Shown: positions 5,504 through 6,603 of the stretch, in pieces
Layout: the number at the start of each line of letters is the position of its first letter
Position numbering within the stretch: position 1 is the stretch's first letter
Assembly (NCBI GenBank): GCA_003135595.1
Contig: PLCI01000093.1
Span: forward strand, 1 to 6,603
DNA: 6,603 nt
Reading direction: 5' to 3'
Source of the DNA: Acidimicrobiaceae bacterium
GTDB lineage: Bacteria; Actinomycetota; Acidimicrobiia; Acidimicrobiales; RAAP-2
Translations under genes and position numbers: made by a program
Notes under the pieces: model-generated
What the model was told of the DNA's origin: nothing
Databases searched by the model: none
The model's input: the letters and a program-made list of their open reading frames with translations, nothing else

Positions 5504-6603
5504 CCGACCTGGTCCACCGACTCCCACAGAGCGACCTCGCCTTCCACGTCGAGCAGCACGGCATCGATTACATCGAGGAGTCAGAGCGCTGGGCGACCCC
5601 GCGCGCGATCGCGGGCCTCTGGGCCGGTGCCAGCGTCAATGTCGAGTACCTCGTCTACGGGGCCATCCTTGCGGGCTTCGGCTTCAGCTTCGTCCAGTGC
5701 GTGATCCTGATCGTCGTCGGCAACCTCTCCTGGGCGCTCGTCGGGCTCACCTCGCTCCAAGGCCCCCAGGCCGGTACGACCACGTTCGCGGTCAACCGCG
5801 CCCCGTTCGGGCCGAACGGCTCCAAGCTGATCGCGCTGCTCAACTGGCTGACCCAGATCGGCTTCGAAGTTGAAGGGCTGATCCTCATCGTCTTTGCGGG
5901 CCTCGTCCTCGCCAACAAGGCCGGCGTGCACTCCTCCACCGGGCTCAAGGTGGGCCTCATCCTCGCCGCGGGGGCGGTCCAGATCGTGCTGCCCTTCCTC
6001 GGCCACGCGACCATGACGAAGGTCCTGCGCTGGCTGATCGTGCCGTTCGTCGTCATCTACGTGGTCCTCGCCTGCTTCGCGGGAGCGCACGCGGACGTCT
6101 CGGCGGCCGCGGCAACGAACGTGAATTGGCAGCTGTGGACTGCGGGCCTCGCGTTCACCATCACGCTGTCAGGGCTCGGGTGGACCGAGAACGGCAACGA
6201 CTACTCGAGGTACCTGCCGTCGAACGTGTCGGGTCGCTCCGTCGTCGGGTGGATGTTCCTCGGCACGGCCTTGCCAGAGATCGCGATCATGATCCTCGGG
6301 GCCTCGCTGTCCACGTTCGTCGGCGTGTTCTCACATGGCACGAGCCCATGGAACGGGGCGGATCCGTTCACGGCGTTCGTCGCCCAGCAGGCGCTGCCGG
6401 GGTGGTTCGTAACCGTCTTCATGTGCTTCGTCGTGGTGCAGCTCTTCGGCATCAACAGCCTCGACCTGTACTCCTCGGGCGTGACCCTCCAGGCGCTCGG
6501 ACTTCGCCTGCGGCGGTACCACGCCGTGCTACTGGACAGCGCGATCTGCCTCGGCATCACCTTCTACGCCGTCTTCGACGCGCACTTCTCGACGCTCCTC
6601 AAG
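5500..6603 (+). CDS. NCS1-family nucleobase:cation symporter (purine-cytosine permease type), 3' end cut by window
   Basis: This membrane symporter gene is open for 368 codons and runs off the window; family members are usually 450-500 residues, so roughly the last quarter is missing. The family takes up cytosine, purines, allantoin, hydantoins or related vitamins with H+ or Na+. Landmarks are GIDYIEESERWATPR (21-35) just before helix 1, GLWAGASVNVEYLVYGAIL (39-57), SLQGPQAGTTTFAVNRAPFG (85-104), NWLTQIGFEVEGL (115-127) and WTENGNDYSRYLP (228-240), the conserved loop of this family, followed by further helices to the edge. The GTG at 5500 is chosen because the protein then begins where relatives do; GAAG lies 7 nt upstream, a weak ribosome site. 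No other in-frame start fits better. It is divergent from the exporter operon. The substrate cannot be assigned from what is visible. Confidence 0.93.
   Translation, partial: MTDLVHRLPQSDLAFHVEQHGIDYIEESERWATPRAIAGLWAGASVNVEYLVYGAILAGFGFSFVQCVILIVVGNLSWALVGLTSLQGPQAGTTTFAVNRAPFGPNGSKLIALLNWLTQIGFEVEGLILIVFAGLVLANKAGVHSSTGLKVGLILAAGAVQIVLPFLGHATMTKVLRWLIVPFVVIYVVLACFAGAHADVSAAAATNVNWQLWTAGLAFTITLSGLGWTENGNDYSRYLPSNVSGRSVVGWMFLGTALPEIAIMILGASLSTFVGVFSHGTSPWNGADPFTAFVAQQALPGWFVTVFMCFVVVQLFGINSLDLYSSGVTLQALGLRLRRYHAVLLDSAICLGITFYAVFDAHFSTLLK

Noticed and set aside
5382..5564. N-terminal extension of the ATPase to 5564
   Set aside because: The added residues are Cys/Arg/Trp-rich and unlike any ABC ATPase, and they overlap the start of the symporter gene on the other strand.
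5581..6090. 169-codon minus-strand ORF opposite the symporter gene
   Set aside because: Asp/Glu/Arg-rich antisense shadow; the plus strand encodes an unmistakable NCS1 transporter here.

Overview
The window is GC-rich bacterial DNA, most likely from an actinobacterium (Actinomycetota). The reasons are the base composition, frequent GTG starts, and a gene of the mycothiol-dependent (maleylpyruvate isomerase/DinB-like) family; mycothiol is an actinobacterial thiol. No rRNA, tRNA, CRISPR array, insertion sequence or phage gene is visible, and I cannot name a genus.

Layout from left to right. Bases 1-154 hold no gene I can support but contain three GC-rich hairpins, the strongest (98-133) just past the end of the first gene. 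A minus-strand gene (155-1795) encodes a family 5 (peptide/nickel type) ABC substrate-binding protein with a twin-arginine-like signal and no lipobox cysteine. A noncoding stretch (1796-2086) precedes it and carries an 18-bp near-palindrome, a plausible operator. From 5381 down to 2087 on the minus strand runs a tight four-gene operon: a NodI/DrrA-like ABC ATPase, two paralogous ABC-2 permeases and a mycothiol-dependent-family enzyme. The junctions are TGAGATG, TGATG and a 10-nt gap, which suggests translational coupling. A short divergent region (5382-5499) then separates this operon from a plus-strand NCS1-family nucleobase:cation symporter gene, which starts at 5500 and is cut by the window end after 368 codons.

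Functionally, the ATPase and the two permeases should assemble into one exporter: an ATPase homodimer with a permease heterodimer. The enzyme gene at the operon end may act on the exported compound or on a thiol-linked form of it, but the substrate cannot be read from sequence. The substrate-binding protein and the symporter are uptake proteins on either side of the operon and appear to be separate transcription units. I see no clear evidence of a wholly new system. The most checkable curiosities are the exporter/thiol-enzyme operon, the palindrome before the substrate-binding protein, the non-lipoprotein signal of that protein, and a 25-codon upstream ORF whose stop overlaps the symporter start.
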